From: Malonomonas rubra | Lineage (GTDB): Bacteria; Desulfobacterota; Desulfuromonadia; Desulfuromonadales; Geopsychrobacteraceae | DNA: 64,000 nucleotides | Reading direction: 5' to 3' | NCBI RefSeq assembly: GCF_003247215.1 | Contig: NZ_QKAP01000081.1 | Location: 1 to 64,000, forward strand | The notes under the pieces: model-generated | Database searches by the model: none | Seen by the model: the letters and a program-made list of their open reading frames with translations, nothing else | Told to the model about the DNA's origin: nothing | Part shown: positions 52,219 to 60,416 of the stretch, in pieces | How positions within the stretch are numbered: the first letter of the stretch is position 1 | Layout: every line of letters starts with the position of its first letter | Translations under genes and position numbers: made by a program

Positions 52219-52259
52219 CAAAAAAGCGGCGGCTATTATTAGATAGCCGCCGCTTTTTT
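52219..52259. terminator. Bidirectional terminator between ferredoxin and DUF3426 genes
   Basis: AAAAAAGCGGCGGCTAT pairs with ATAGCCGCCGCTTTTTT over a short loop. It serves the ferredoxin gene on + and, by symmetry, the DUF3426 gene ending at 52290 on -. Confidence 0.93.
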
Positions 52260-52289
52260 GCTTGGATCCGTCAGTGTTATAGAAGCATT

Positions 52290-53435
52290 CTATTTTGTTG
52301 CTGGCTCTGAAGAGGTGACGTCAACGGTGAATTCTGAAAGATTCTGCGGCAGGTCACGAAAGGCTATGACAAACGGAATTGACTCTTTGCTGTTAACCTT
52401 CATGTTCTCCAATGACTTGCCGAACTGGTTGCGCATCATTTCTTCCAACTTGCTGAAAGGCAAGGTCTGCAATTCCTGATCGTTGATCGGGTTGCCGCAG
52501 AAGATTGTTTTTTGCAGCAATGGTTTGCCGTTCTGATCAAAAATCACTCCCTTGACCTGAATCGCTGCTCTAGGCTCTTTGTATTTGTTGGTGGCCTCGC
52601 CACGAATAACGAACAACTCACCTGCGTCCTGGTTGTTGATAAATTTCCCTTCTAGATTGTCCAAGGCAATTTGTCCCGATTCTGCTGGTCGCACATATTG
52701 ACCGAGGATCTGCTCAATTGCTTGCTCAATCTGTTCCGGGCCATTGATGAAGTAGAGGGCGGCACCGATGATGACCAGCCCGAGAATTAGCAGCAACAGG
52801 ACCCGGATGATGCTTGACGACGGGCTGCTTTTGGCTACTGCTGCTGACCGTTCAGGTTTTGCCTCCTGTTTCGGTTCCTCTTCAGCGAAGATGCTGGCGA
52901 TTTTTTCTTCCGCGGTTAGCTGCGGCTTTTTAACCGCGTGCTCCGTTCCCTCGGATTCAATCTCTTGCTGCGCATGTTCCACCTCTTCCGCAGTGCCGAA
53001 ACTGAAGGAGGCTTCCTCTTCTTCCGGCTCTACGTCTTTCGTTTCGAAATCCGCTTCTTGCTCTGTCTCTTCTTCCCCACCAAAGGTGAAGTCTTCTCTT
53101 TCAGGGCTTTTGTTGTCGAGTTCACGGAACTGATCATAACTGAAGACTTCCTCTTCTTTCTCAGGTGCCGATTCTAAGATTGAAAAAGGTTTTTCTGTCG
53201 ATTCATCCGCTTCTTCGACTGGTGGTTCCGACCTGACTGGTTGAGTTTCTTCCTCTGGCTCTTCTGGGGAGGTCTCCGGCATGCTGATAATCGGTTTCAG
53301 TTCCTCTTCGTGGACTGGTTTGGTCGCCAGGAAGATATGCTTGCAACGGGCGCAACGGACCTTGGCCCCTGAAGCAGGGATGCGCTCCGGGTTGACACGG
53401 AACTTGGTTGAACATTCTGGGCAAATGATGACCAT
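52290..53435 (-). CDS. Zinc-ribbon membrane protein with DUF3426 domain
   Basis: 381 aa. The N-terminal zinc ribbon (MJ0042 type) has CPECSTKFRV and CARCKHIF. A long acidic Glu/Pro-rich low-complexity segment (about 40-215) follows, then one transmembrane segment (about 222-242) and a C-terminal DUF3426 domain (about 250-375) outside the membrane. The function of this family is unknown. It lies 53 nt downstream of hpt on the same strand and is probably co-transcribed with it. Confidence 0.9.
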   Translation of the reverse strand: MVIICPECSTKFRVNPERIPASGAKVRCARCKHIFLATKPVHEEELKPIISMPETSPEEPEEETQPVRSEPPVEEADESTEKPFSILESAPEKEEEVFSYDQFRELDNKSPEREDFTFGGEEETEQEADFETKDVEPEEEEASFSFGTAEEVEHAQQEIESEGTEHAVKKPQLTAEEKIASIFAEEEPKQEAKPERSAAVAKSSPSSSIIRVLLLLILGLVIIGAALYFINGPEQIEQAIEQILGQYVRPAESGQIALDNLEGKFINNQDAGELFVIRGEATNKYKEPRAAIQVKGVIFDQNGKPLLQKTIFCGNPINDQELQTLPFSKLEEMMRNQFGKSLENMKVNSKESIPFVIAFRDLPQNLSEFTVDVTSSEPATK

Positions 53436-53488
53436 CAGTTTTCTCCTTTGTCGGAGTCCGGTGCCGGGGCAGGCATTTTCACGGACAA

Positions 53489-54016
53489 TCAGACCTCTTC
53501 GACCAAGTATATATCAGGCAGGTTACGGTAGTACTCATCATGATCAAGTCCGTAACCGATAATAAAACCGTCATCCATGCTGATACCTACGTAATCTGCT
53601 TCGATTTCAACTTCGCGACGGGCACGTTTATCTATCAGGGTACAGATTTTCAGTGACCGTGGCTCTTGCAGCAGCAATTTATTGTAAAGACATTCGAGAG
53701 TATAGCCACTGTCAATTATGTCTTCTATGATAATGACTTCACGACCGCGAATCGACATCTCCAACTCTTTGCGGAATTCGATAACTCCAGAGGTCTGGGT
53801 GCCTGAACCGTAGCTGGCTAGGCGTACAAAGTCGACAAGAGTCGGGAGTTCTATCTCACGAATCAGATCAGCGATGAACAGGAAAGAACCTTTCAACACA
53901 CCGACCAGCATCACTTCTTTGCCAGCGTAATCAAGACTGATTTCATGGCCAAGGCGTTTGACTTCGGTAGCAATTTTTTCGCGGGGAAAAAGAATTTTGC
54001 GGTTTGGTTCCTCCAT
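53489..54016 (-). CDS. hpt: Hypoxanthine phosphoribosyltransferase
   Basis: 175 aa, the normal length. It converts hypoxanthine or guanine plus PRPP to IMP or GMP in purine salvage. The PRPP-binding motif VIIIEDIIDSGYTLE holds the two acidic residues, and the MLVGVLKGSFLFIADLIR and YVGISMDDGFIIGYGLD motifs are typical. A good promoter lies 39 nt upstream. It diverges from the DUF1573 gene and is followed by the DUF3426 gene. Confidence 0.95.
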   Translation of the reverse strand: MEEPNRKILFPREKIATEVKRLGHEISLDYAGKEVMLVGVLKGSFLFIADLIREIELPTLVDFVRLASYGSGTQTSGVIEFRKELEMSIRGREVIIIEDIIDSGYTLECLYNKLLLQEPRSLKICTLIDKRARREVEIEADYVGISMDDGFIIGYGLDHDEYYRNLPDIYLVEEV

Positions 54017-54054
54017 AAGGCTTATACTCCAAGGATTAGATAAGTTAAATGTAC

Positions 54055-54084
54055 TCTATAGCAGGAAGAATGCAAACCTGTCAA
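54055..54084 (-). promoter_or_regulatory. Sigma-70 promoter of hpt
   Basis: On the - strand TTGACA (54084-54079), an 18-nt spacer and TATAGA (54060-54055), with a TG one base before the -10. The leader to the hpt start would be about 32 nt. Confidence 0.65.
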
Positions 54085-54125
54085 TTGCAACTAGAAGGAC
54101 TTCTAATGTTTTGCTAAATGGTTTG

Positions 54126-54134
54126 TGCTATGAT
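54126..54134 (+). promoter_or_regulatory. Extended -10 promoter of the DUF1573-bc operon
   Basis: TGCTATGAT is an extended -10 element 44 nt upstream of the DUF1573 start; no good -35 is visible. It may drive the DUF1573, Rieske, cytochrome b and cytochrome c genes. Confidence 0.4.
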
Positions 54135-54177
54135 TCAAAGCTGTTAGGATGATGACTTTATTGGAAAGGATTGCGTT

Positions 54178-54855
54178 ATGTTTCGGTTGTTGATTTTGCT
54201 TTTGTTGTTTGGTTATTCCTCTCTTGCTTGGGCCGCTCCGCAGTTGGTGATTGAAAAGAGTGATTACAATTTTGGTGACTTGATGCAAGGCGAGAAGGTC
54301 GAATACGTATTTCGTTTCAGAAACGCTGGAGATGAGGTCCTGCAGGTCAGTAATGTCCGGACTTCCTGTGGCTGTACCGCAGCCTTGCTGTCAGCAACCC
54401 GGATTGCTCCGGGGGATATGGGGGAGTTGCGAACCACTTTCGATTCCGGTCGTTTCAAAGGGACGATTCATAAAACCATAACCATGGAAACCAACGACCC
54501 TCTACATCCACGGGTCTCCTTCGGTCTCACTGGAAACGTCAAAGTTGAATTATTGTCTGAGCCGGATCGGATTTCCTGGGGCCAAGTTAAAGCGGACGAA
54601 CCACTGATAGCGAAAGTTATCCTGAAGAATTTAGGGAAGAATTCGATCAATCTGCTTGGAACCTCGGCAACTACAACCTCTTTGAGTGGTACCCTGAGTG
54701 GTAGCGTACTTATGCCGGGGAAAGAGGTTGAGTTAAAAATCGAAGGGAGTTTCCCGGAGGGGAAAAAAAGGCTTAGCGGTTATGTGATTATTGCTACCGA
54801 TTATCCGAAGGCTCCGCAAATCAGGATTCCGGTTTCAGCACGTCTGGGGAAATAG
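54178..54855 (+). CDS. Exported DUF1573 protein
   Basis: 225 aa. A signal peptide (about 1-20, ending SLAWAAP) is followed by a DUF1573 immunoglobulin-like domain (about 22-120) with the motif SNVRTSCGCTAALLSATRIA and a second beta-rich domain to the end. The family is common in anaerobes and Bacteroidetes, and its role is unknown. It lies 33 nt upstream of the Rieske gene, so it may help maturation or assembly of the bc complex. That is inference from position only. Confidence 0.88.
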   Translation: MFRLLILLLLFGYSSLAWAAPQLVIEKSDYNFGDLMQGEKVEYVFRFRNAGDEVLQVSNVRTSCGCTAALLSATRIAPGDMGELRTTFDSGRFKGTIHKTITMETNDPLHPRVSFGLTGNVKVELLSEPDRISWGQVKADEPLIAKVILKNLGKNSINLLGTSATTTSLSGTLSGSVLMPGKEVELKIEGSFPEGKKRLSGYVIIATDYPKAPQIRIPVSARLGK

Positions 54856-54888
54856 GACGCGCAATTTTATTCTTTCTGAGGAGTGGCA

Positions 54889-55323
54889 ATGAGTGAACCA
54901 GTGGACAACACCAATGAGCGTAGAACGTTTCTCGGAATTATCTTGGGAGGGATCGGGGCAGTTGTCGCCAGTGTTTTGGCTTGGCCGATGTTCCGGTATC
55001 TTTCGCCAATCGCAAAAGGAGAAGGTGAGCAGGTCGTGCGAATCCCCCGGGCTAAGGTTAGCGTTGGCGGCGCGCACTTTTTCTCTTATCAGGGACGCCC
55101 TGCGGTACTGCTGCAGCCTAAGGCAGGGGAGTTTACGGCGCTCAGTGCTGTTTGCACTCATCTAGGTTGTATTGTTAAATGGGTTGCCGACGCTCAACAG
55201 TTTCTTTGCCCTTGCCATGGTGGCCGTTTTTCCGCAGAAGGAAAGGTGTTGGGCGGCCCGCCCCCGAAGCCATTAGAGACTCTGCTGGTATCATTAGTCG
55301 ATGATCAGGTTTTGGTCGGATAG
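54889..55323 (+). CDS. Rieske 2Fe-2S protein of a cytochrome bc complex
   Basis: 144 aa. One N-terminal transmembrane anchor (about 15-35, ILGGIGAVVASVLAWPMF) precedes the Rieske domain with CTHLGCIVKW and CPCHGGRF, giving two Cys and two His ligands to the 2Fe-2S cluster. It passes electrons from quinol to cytochrome c. I chose ATG 54889 with GAGGAG upstream; an in-frame GTG 6 nt earlier overlaps that site. The cytochrome b gene follows after 9 nt. Confidence 0.95.
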   Translation: MSEPVDNTNERRTFLGIILGGIGAVVASVLAWPMFRYLSPIAKGEGEQVVRIPRAKVSVGGAHFFSYQGRPAVLLQPKAGEFTALSAVCTHLGCIVKWVADAQQFLCPCHGGRFSAEGKVLGGPPPKPLETLLVSLVDDQVLVG

Positions 55324-55332
55324 GGGGATGCC

Positions 55333-56427
55333 ATGTTAAAGCGTCTCTACGCGTTTTTTGAAGTGCGGCTCGGCATCAATGATATTCTGGAGCAGAATCT
55401 TACTAAATATCTCCTGCCCCGAAATGTCAATATCTGGTACACATTGGGCGCGGTTCTGCTCACTCTGTTTGTCCTGCAATTCGTCACCGGCATTTTGCTT
55501 CTGGTTTATTATGTCACCGATCCTGTTGAAGCCTATCAAAGCGTCGAGCGGATTATGAACGAGATTCCTTACGGCTGGTTGATCCGTTATCTGCACGCTG
55601 TCGGTTCCAATGTCATCGTCATCGCTTTGCTGTTGCATATGCTTTCGGTTTTGTTTATGGGTAGTTATAAAAAACCACGTGAGTTGACCTGGGTTTCCGG
55701 TTTTATCCTGTTTAATCTGGCTTTCGCCCTCTGCCTGACAGGCTATTTGCTGCCTTGGAGCCAGCTGTCCTTTTGGGCAACCACTGTGGCGACCGAGGCT
55801 GCTGGCGCCGTACCGGTAATTGGAGACGCGCTGGTCCGTTTCTTACGCGGTGGGGCAATGGTTGGTGATGCCACTCTGGGCCGTTTTTTCGCTTTGCATG
55901 TTATGGTGCTGCCAGCCGGGTTGGCGGCGTTAATCGGATTTCATCTTTTTTGTGTGAGGCGGATCGGCATTTCGCGGCCACCCTTTGGAGACGGTTATCG
56001 GCCGGCAGAGGTCAAGGGATACTTCGAGCACGAAGCGCATCCTGGCGGCATTCCTTTCTTTCCGAACTATGCGATCAAGGATGTCGCCGTAATCTCTTTT
56101 TTCCTTGGTGCGCTGGTGCTGTTGGTCTTTTTTGCTCCGGGTCTGTTTATCCCACCGTCTGCTTTCGAACCGGCCGATCCCTTTACAACGCCCGAACATA
56201 TCAAGCCAGAATGGTATTTCCTCTGGGCCTATCAGACCTTGAAAATTTTCCCAAGTGAGTTTCTTGGCCTGATGGCGCAAGGGGCGATAATGACAGTGTT
56301 GGCTTTGCTTCCTTTCCTCGATCGCGGCAGTGAACGAAGGCCGGTTCGTAGACCGATCTTTGTCACCTGTTATCTGCTGGGGATCATGTTGTTTGTGGCT
56401 ATTTCTATCTGGGGGCATTACTCATGA
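55333..56427 (+). CDS. Cytochrome b of bc complex
   Basis: 364 aa. It is the membrane subunit with the quinol-oxidation and quinone-reduction sites. The N-terminal four-helix part carries the haem-ligand His pairs (RYLHAVGSNVIVIALLLHML; FALHVMVLPAGLAALIGFHL). The C-terminal part has PEWYFLWAYQTLKIFPSE, the Qo-site PEWY motif. The N-terminal and subunit IV-like parts are fused in one chain, with fewer C-terminal helices than mitochondrial cytochrome b. It overlaps the next cytochrome gene by 4 nt. Confidence 0.95.
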   Translation: MLKRLYAFFEVRLGINDILEQNLTKYLLPRNVNIWYTLGAVLLTLFVLQFVTGILLLVYYVTDPVEAYQSVERIMNEIPYGWLIRYLHAVGSNVIVIALLLHMLSVLFMGSYKKPRELTWVSGFILFNLAFALCLTGYLLPWSQLSFWATTVATEAAGAVPVIGDALVRFLRGGAMVGDATLGRFFALHVMVLPAGLAALIGFHLFCVRRIGISRPPFGDGYRPAEVKGYFEHEAHPGGIPFFPNYAIKDVAVISFFLGALVLLVFFAPGLFIPPSAFEPADPFTTPEHIKPEWYFLWAYQTLKIFPSEFLGLMAQGAIMTVLALLPFLDRGSERRPVRRPIFVTCYLLGIMLFVAISIWGHYS

Positions 56428-57239
56428 TGGTCGTTAGAGGTTTTAGACATCTACTGGTGTTTATGACTGTCCTGCTGCTCTTGACCTCCCAGGCGGCGGC
56501 CGAGGAATCGGTTTGTCTCCAATGTCATGGCGGACTTGAAGGGCGACTCGGGGCACCGGTGGCGGAATGGCGGACGAGCATACATGCCGAGAATGGTATT
56601 AGTTGTCATGATTGCCATGGAGGCGATCCGACTGATTTCGCCATGGCAATGAGTCCGGAGCGAGGCTTTCTCGGTGTGCCGGAATATGAAGCGGTACCGG
56701 AATTTTGCGGCCGTTGTCATATCGGTGTGAAAGAGGATTATCTGCTCAGTGCTCACGGACAGGCAATTAATCAGGGGGGGGCTCAATGCGTCGTTTGTCA
56801 TGACAATCACAAAGTGAAAAAAGCCAGTCCGGATCTCATCAATCATCAGGATTGCAGCCGCTGTCATGAATACGGTCGCGCAGACGAGATAAAGGCTGCA
56901 GTTTCCGATACCGACCGGATGTTGGCTGGATTGGAAATTGACCTGGGAATTCTTGCCAAACAGGGAATCGCAGTAAAAAAGATGGAAGGCGCAACCTTTT
57001 CCCTGCGGAATGATTTCCACCGCGTCTTCCATACTGTTGATGTCGATAAGGTGCGCAGCGAAACAAGCAATTTCCAGCAGCGTGGCAGTGAAATTCAGCA
57101 GCAGATCGATGCTGTACACGACGAGCTAAGTCAACGTAAACTAATCGGCGGAGTAGTTGCCGGGTTACTTTTTCTGGCCAGCATCATAGCTTTTCTGATT
57201 CGTAACACCTACCAGAAGGAAGAGGACGCCAAAAGGTGA
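56424..57239 (+). CDS. Membrane-anchored pentahaem cytochrome c of bc complex
   Basis: 271 aa. A signal peptide (about 1-26) and a C-terminal transmembrane helix (about 240-262, GVVAGLLFLASIIAFLI) frame a periplasmic domain. Five CxxCH haem sites are present: CLQCH, CHDCH, CGRCH, CVVCH and CSRCH. The start overlaps the cytochrome b stop by 4 nt, so it is probably the cytochrome c subunit that takes electrons from the Rieske protein. A long helical stretch precedes the anchor. ATG 56427 is an alternative start. Confidence 0.93.
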   Translation: MMVVRGFRHLLVFMTVLLLLTSQAAAEESVCLQCHGGLEGRLGAPVAEWRTSIHAENGISCHDCHGGDPTDFAMAMSPERGFLGVPEYEAVPEFCGRCHIGVKEDYLLSAHGQAINQGGAQCVVCHDNHKVKKASPDLINHQDCSRCHEYGRADEIKAAVSDTDRMLAGLEIDLGILAKQGIAVKKMEGATFSLRNDFHRVFHTVDVDKVRSETSNFQQRGSEIQQQIDAVHDELSQRKLIGGVVAGLLFLASIIAFLIRNTYQKEEDAKR

Positions 57240-57274
57240 TGGTTGGCGTTGGATGGATCTTTCTGATCTTTAGC

Positions 57275-57306
57275 AGCCCTGGTCTCGTCGGCCAGGGCTT
57301 TTTCCT
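57275..57306 (+). terminator. Terminator after the bc operon
   Basis: AGCCCTGG (from 57275) pairs with CCAGGGCT (ending 57299) over a nine-nt loop, followed by TTTTTCCTTT. It separates the convergent bc and ACIII-like operons. Confidence 0.88.
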
Positions 57307-57374
57307 TTCGATAACAAGATATCTTCTGGCGCTCGTCGGTCGCAACGCTTTCTCGCGGATCGGTAGTTTTTCGG

Positions 57375-57821
57375 TCAATCGTTGCTACGTAAATAGTTGA
57401 CCAGGTGCCAGCGTTCGGTTTGCGTTAAGCGTTGTTGGAAGGGTGGCATACGCCCCACTCCGAGCGACATTAGTTGGTAGAGGGTCGCTACGTCGTAGGC
57501 GGCCAAATGACTGTCGCGCAGTTGCGGCGGCGGGGGATTGAGTTCCTTGCCGACGGGGCCGGGATGAGCATCTTTGTTGCCGTGGCACAGCTCGCAGTTG
57601 ATGGCGTAGAGGCTGGCACCGCGTTGCCGGGACTCCCTGCTGTTCGGTTGTGGGTTGGCCAGCTGTTGGCCGAAGGCCAGCCGTTCTTTGCCGGAGATGG
57701 GTACCGCCTGGGCGGGGGAAGAAAGTCGCGGCGCTTCCTGTGGTTGCAGCGAAACCTGATCGTGCATGTCATCGCAGCCGGGAACCAGCAGCAAAAGCAA
57801 CAAAAACCAGTGAACCCTCAT
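57375..57821 (-). CDS. Monohaem cytochrome c lipoprotein, ActE-like
   Basis: 148 aa. The N-terminus (WFLLLLLLVPGC) is a lipoprotein signal with the lipid-bearing Cys at about 16. One haem site CELCH (about residue 79) and a likely axial Met in GVGRMPPF define a class I cytochrome c. It overlaps the DUF3341 gene by 4 nt, and its place at the end of the act-like operon matches ActE, the cytochrome that accepts electrons in alternative complex III. Last gene of the operon. Confidence 0.88.
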   Translation of the reverse strand: MRVHWFLLLLLLVPGCDDMHDQVSLQPQEAPRLSSPAQAVPISGKERLAFGQQLANPQPNSRESRQRGASLYAINCELCHGNKDAHPGPVGKELNPPPPQLRDSHLAAYDVATLYQLMSLGVGRMPPFQQRLTQTERWHLVNYLRSND

Positions 57822-58330
57822 GCGCCTTCCTCCCCGTTACAGATCCTTCCGGCGCCGGAATCCCGCAAGCTCTCCCTAACCTCCTCTGCTTTGGGGCCAT
57901 CTTCAGCAGTCACGAGCACGCCGATGGCGCCGTCCCCGATTTCATCAGCGTAGGCCTGTCGGTTGAATTTCGGCAGACGCATCGCCCAGAACATGCCGAC
58001 CAGAGTACCGATAATAGCAAACAACATCATCAGTTCGTAGGTGATGAGCCCCACCGGAAAGATCGAGATGATTGGCTTGTCGCCGGTCTGCAGTGGGTAG
58101 AGCCAAGCGGTGCCGGCTGCTAGAGAAAAGCCTAGGACCGCCCCGCCGCCGCCGAAAACCAGGGTCCAGAGATAGAAACGAGGCAACCTTTTTTTCTTGA
58201 TCAGCACGCCTGCCGGGTAGGGGACTGAGCTCAGCGAAGTGATCCGCTCCTCAGTCACCCCGGCGGCTATCAGCTTGTCGATGGCCGCGGCGGCGGAATC
58301 CAGTGTCTTGAAGACCCCAAGAATTTCCAT
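57818..58330 (-). CDS. DUF3341 membrane protein, ActD-like
   Basis: 170 aa. The N-terminal domain (MEILGVFKTLDSAAAAIDKL) resembles a small regulatory fold and is followed by two transmembrane segments (about 60-85 and 100-120). DUF3341 is the ActD subunit signature of alternative complex III. I chose ATG 58330, with GGAGGAG upstream. A longer in-frame ORF to 58753 runs antisense-out-of-frame through the NrfD gene and is rejected. It starts 5 nt after the NrfD stop. Confidence 0.92.
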   Translation of the reverse strand: MEILGVFKTLDSAAAAIDKLIAAGVTEERITSLSSVPYPAGVLIKKKRLPRFYLWTLVFGGGGAVLGFSLAAGTAWLYPLQTGDKPIISIFPVGLITYELMMLFAIIGTLVGMFWAMRLPKFNRQAYADEIGDGAIGVLVTAEDGPKAEEVRESLRDSGAGRICNGEEGA

Positions 58331-58335
58331 CTGTC

Positions 58336-59703
58336 TCACTCCTCCTTGACCAGGGTTTCGAGCCGGGTGCGACCATTTTGCTGGGAGCCGAGCAGTACCT
58401 CTTCCTGCTCGCGAACATCGGTAATCGCTAAAATAGGGAAGAACTTGGCGAATAGGGTGTAGAGCAGGAAAAACAAAGCAAATGAGGCCACCATGATCGC
58501 CAGTTCGACCCAGGACGGAGTGTAGCTGCCCCAGATAAAAGGGATGTTCTTGTGTGAGAGGGAAGGAACTACAATCAGGAAGCGTTCGATAAACATTGCT
58601 AGATTGACCAACAAAGTGATAACCAACAACGCGGGTAATGAACGACGAACCTGACGGAAACATAAACCAATAATGGGTACGATGGTGTTGCCGAGCATCA
58701 TGATCAGCAGCATGATGCCGTAGCGACTGGACATGAAGCTGAATATCTCCCACTCGATCGGTTTATGGGCATACCAAGTGGTGAAAACTTCGGAAAAATA
58801 GAAATAGCTCCAGAGTAGGCACACAGCCAAGAGCAGCTTGGCCATATTGTCAAAATGCACCGGCTGCAGGAATTCTTCCAGTTTAAATAATTTACGGATA
58901 ACAATCATCAAAGTGATTACCGCCGCCACTCCCGAAGTGATAGCGCCGATGACGAAATAGGGTGCGAAGATTGTGCTATGCCAGCCCGGTACCAAGGTCA
59001 CGGCAAAATCCCAGGCGACGATCGAATGCACCGAAACCGCGACCGGGATGATCAGACAAGCGAGCAGTGTAGAGCCGCGGGAGAAAACCTGCCATTGTTC
59101 GGCACTACCACGCCAGCCCATGGCCAGGATCGCATAAATCTTTTTTTTCCAGCCGCTGCTACAATCCCTTACTACCGCTAGGTCTGGGAGCAGGCCGATG
59201 TAGAGGAAAATGGTACTTCCAATTATATAGGTGTTGATTGCCACCATGTCGAATAACAAAGGCGAACGGAAGTTTGGCCAAAGACCGCGCTGGTTGGGGT
59301 AGGGGAGCAGGTAGTAGAAAATCCAATTTCGTCCCAAATGAATAAGTGGAAACAGCCCGGCAACGGAGATGGAAAAGACTGTCATCGCTTCCGCTCCACG
59401 CAGGATAGGCCGCCTCCAGCTTGCCTTGGAAAGACGAAGAATCGCTGAAACCATGGTGCCGGAATGGGACAGCCCGACCCAGAAAACAAAACTGATAATG
59501 TAAATTCCCCACATTACCGGACGATTGATCCCGGTGACTCCCATCCCAGTGGTGACCTGCACGGTGAAAGCATATAAACCAAAGGCCACGACGGCACCCA
59601 GGACCGCGGCAAGCAGGTACCAACGCCAAGTCGGTGGCGACATCGAGGAGAGCATCTCCCGGTTCATCCGAACGGCATCATATCGGTTAGCCCGGGTGGT
59701 CAT
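58336..59703 (-). CDS. NrfD/PsrC-type membrane subunit, ActC-like
   Basis: 455 aa with about ten transmembrane segments (about 25 to 425). NrfD-family proteins bind quinol and, in alternative complex III, carry the proton pathway linked to the iron-sulfur subunit. Motifs such as WGIYIISFVFWVGLSHSGTM and PLIHLGRNWIFYYLLPYPNQ are typical. ATG 59703 has GGAGGAGG upstream and lies inside the end of the Fe-S gene (17-nt overlap), so translation is coupled. Only one NrfD gene is seen; ActF is absent. Confidence 0.94.
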   Translation of the reverse strand: MTTRANRYDAVRMNREMLSSMSPPTWRWYLLAAVLGAVVAFGLYAFTVQVTTGMGVTGINRPVMWGIYIISFVFWVGLSHSGTMVSAILRLSKASWRRPILRGAEAMTVFSISVAGLFPLIHLGRNWIFYYLLPYPNQRGLWPNFRSPLLFDMVAINTYIIGSTIFLYIGLLPDLAVVRDCSSGWKKKIYAILAMGWRGSAEQWQVFSRGSTLLACLIIPVAVSVHSIVAWDFAVTLVPGWHSTIFAPYFVIGAITSGVAAVITLMIVIRKLFKLEEFLQPVHFDNMAKLLLAVCLLWSYFYFSEVFTTWYAHKPIEWEIFSFMSSRYGIMLLIMMLGNTIVPIIGLCFRQVRRSLPALLVITLLVNLAMFIERFLIVVPSLSHKNIPFIWGSYTPSWVELAIMVASFALFFLLYTLFAKFFPILAITDVREQEEVLLGSQQNGRTRLETLVKEE

Positions 59704-60403
59704 GGCCTCCTCCTTTTAAATAGATTACCGATGGTTCTGTGCCCAAGTCTTCGAACAGTCGGAAGCGTCTTGGACTGCGGGCCAGTTTGGAAACGCGACT
59801 GTCTGGATCGTTTAGATCACCGAAAATGATCGCTTGGGGCGGACAGGTTTGGGCACAGGCCGGCATCACTTCGCCGTCAAGCAGCTTTCGATTTTCCAGA
59901 CTGGCCTGCTCTTTACCCCGACGGATCCGTTGGATACAGAAAGAACATTTCTCCATCACCCCGCGACTACGAACCGTTACATCAGGGCTGAGCTGCTGCT
60001 CAAGTGGTTTCGGCCATTTAGGATTAAAAAAATTGAAGACCCGCACTGCATAGGGACAGTTGTTGGCGCAATAGCGGGTGCCGACACAACGGTTGTAAAC
60101 TTGGCCGTTGAGGCCTTCCGGATTGTGATAGCTGGCGTACACTGGGCAGACTGGCTCGCAGGGTGCGTCATCGCAATGCTGGCAGAGCATCGGCAGGAAT
60201 CTTGCTCGAACATGGGGAAATTCTCCCTCCCAGTAACGCTCGATGCGAATCCAGTGCAGGTTGCGCCCGTTGGCGATACCGTCCTGTTCGGAGATAGGGA
60301 TGTTGTTTTCCGCTTGGCAGGCTGTGACACAGGCACCACAACCGGTACAGCGATCCAGATCGATAACCATTCCCCAGTGAAATTCACTTGTTTCAATATT
60401 CAT
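59687..60403 (-). CDS. Iron-sulfur subunit, ActB2-like
   Basis: 238 aa. Four Cys clusters are visible: CTGCGACVTAC, CQHCDDAPCEPVCP, CVGTRYCANNCPY and CSFCIQRI with later CAQTC, for about four Fe-S clusters as in NrfC/PsrB and the B2 domain of ActB. No signal peptide is seen, so export probably relies on the partner's Tat signal. I chose ATG 60403 with AAGGAAG upstream; an extension to 60457 is not supported. It follows ActB1 by 13 nt. Confidence 0.94.
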   Translation of the reverse strand: MNIETSEFHWGMVIDLDRCTGCGACVTACQAENNIPISEQDGIANGRNLHWIRIERYWEGEFPHVRARFLPMLCQHCDDAPCEPVCPVYASYHNPEGLNGQVYNRCVGTRYCANNCPYAVRVFNFFNPKWPKPLEQQLSPDVTVRSRGVMEKCSFCIQRIRRGKEQASLENRKLLDGEVMPACAQTCPPQAIIFGDLNDPDSRVSKLARSPRRFRLFEDLGTEPSVIYLKGGGHDHPG

Positions 60404-60416
60404 GCTTAAGCTTCCT

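Noticed and set aside
58331-58753. N-terminal extension of the DUF3341 protein
   Set aside because: It lies inside the NrfD gene in another frame, and the start at 58330 has a strong Shine-Dalgarno site and fits the family length.
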